Below, in pieces: positions 63,357-64,000 of a DNA stretch of 64,000 bases. Source of the DNA: Streptomyces xanthophaeus (lineage in GTDB: Bacteria > Actinomycetota > Actinomycetes > Streptomycetales > Streptomycetaceae); assembly GCF_000725805.1 (NCBI RefSeq), contig NZ_JOFT01000014.1:124001-188000 (forward strand), given 5' to 3'. The translations under genes and the position numbers were made by a program. Below the pieces are notes generated by a model. The model had not been told where the DNA came from. It saw only the letters and a program-made list of their open reading frames with translations, and did not search any database. Each line of letters begins with the position of its first letter. The stretch's first letter is position 1.

Positions 63357-64000
63357 TTAGCGCTCGACCTCGCCCTTGATGAACTTCTCGACGTTGGCCA
63401 GGGCCTCGTCGTCGAAGTACTGCACCGGCGGGGACTTCATGAAGTAGCTGGACGCCGACAGGATCGGGCCACCGATACCGCGGTCCTTGGCGATCTTCGC
63501 GGCGCGCAGCGCGTCGATGATGACACCGGCGGAGTTCGGGGAGTCCCACACCTCGAGCTTGTACTCGAGGTTCAGCGGGACGTCACCGAAGGCGCGGCCC
63601 TCGAGACGGACGTAGGCCCACTTGCGGTCGTCGAGCCACGCGACGTAGTCGGACGGGCCGATGTGGACGTTCTTCTCGCCGAGCTCACGGTCGGGGATCT
63701 GCGAGGTGACGGCCTGCGTCTTGGAGATCTTCTTCGACTCGAGGCGGTCACGCTCGAGCATGTTCTTGAAGTCCATGTTGCCGCCGACGTTGAGCTGCAT
63801 CGTGCGCTCAAGACGGACACCGCGGTCCTCGAACAGCTTCGCCATCACGCGGTGCGTGATGGTGGCGCCGACCTGCGACTTGATGTCGTCGCCGACGATC
63901 GGGACGCCGGCCTCGGTGAACTTGTCCGCCCACTCCTTGGTGCCGGCGATGAAGACCGGGAGGGCGTTGACGAAGGCGACCTTGGCGTCGATGGCGCACT
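63357..64000 (-). CDS. ino1: Inositol-3-phosphate synthase (3' part, runs off window)
   Basis: About 213 C-terminal codons of the NAD-dependent enzyme that turns glucose 6-phosphate into inositol 1-phosphate for mycothiol and phosphatidylinositol. Recognised blocks are [28 protein letters not shown] (active-site Lys and Thr region), [13 protein letters not shown] and [18 protein letters not shown]. The frame has no start or stop between 63848 and the window end, so the gene continues right. A regulator gene usually precedes it and would be outside. Confidence 0.94.
   Translation of the reverse strand, partial: CAIDAKVAFVNALPVFIAGTKEWADKFTEAGVPIVGDDIKSQVGATITHRVMAKLFEDRGVRLERTMQLNVGGNMDFKNMLERDRLESKKISKTQAVTSQIPDRELGEKNVHIGPSDYVAWLDDRKWAYVRLEGRAFGDVPLNLEYKLEVWDSPNSAGVIIDALRAAKIAKDRGIGGPILSASSYFMKSPPVQYFDDEALANVEKFIKGEVER

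Overview
The window is a 64-kb piece of a high-GC actinobacterial chromosome that contains the replication origin, almost certainly from Streptomyces or a close relative. The evidence is the gene order gyrA-gyrB-dciA-recF-gnd-dnaN-oriC-dnaA-rpmH-rnpA-yidD-yidC-khpB-rsmG-parA-parB-trxA-trxB-sigM-murJ-pcnA-ino1, many GTG starts and 4-bp GTGA/ATGA gene overlaps, Streptomyces-type parS sites (GTTTCACGTGAAAC), clustered DnaA boxes, and class E sortase, CrgA and DLW-39 genes. From memory, the order follows the S. coelicolor SCO3840s-SCO3890s.

Left part (1-9.1 kb): the end of a phenylacetyl-CoA epoxidase operon (paaC, paaD, paaE), an acyl-CoA dehydrogenase with a KstR-like operator, a rhodanese, a J-domain protein, a DUF2252 protein, a two-component pair whose kinase has an unusual C-terminal outer domain, and tRNA-Leu. 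Next (9.4-17.6 kb) is the growth and division signalling operon fhaA-fhaB-pstP-rodA-pbpA-pknB: a PASTA kinase, its phosphatase, two phosphothreonine readers, and the SEDS/PBP pair that builds wall. Facing it (17.6-21.7 kb) is a leftward cluster with three class E sortases, pabA, a 58-aa membrane protein and a DUF881 protein, then divergent crgA.

Middle (22-31.4 kb): rhomboid protease, cyclophilin, DUF5324 protein, LysM protein, a MarR/MFS efflux pair, tRNA-Ala, a DNA-binding protein, a second Ser/Thr kinase, a secreted anchored protein, DLW-39 and tRNA-Ile.

Origin region (31.4-50 kb): leftward DUF3566-gyrA-gyrB-dciA-recF-gnd-dnaN, oriC with 15 or more DnaA boxes, leftward dnaA, and the rightward rpmH-to-parB run. 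As given, gyrB is broken: one frame-shifting deletion removes the TOPRIM EGDSAGG core and a second, in-frame deletion removes about 17 codons downstream. This is either an assembly error or a truly dead copy.

Right part (50-64 kb): an acetyltransferase; the leftward block trxA, trxB, rsmA, sigM, pseudokinase, murJ and DUF6049 gene; pcnA; an MFS protein; and the 3' part of ino1. Seven perfect parS sites are present. Two sit in 38-40-bp perfect palindromes just past stop codons, three lie inside genes and all encode the peptide DVSRET, one supplies the stop codon of the MFS gene, and one opens the parAB leader. A separate DnaA-box hairpin lies between crgA and the rhomboid gene, about 20 kb from oriC.
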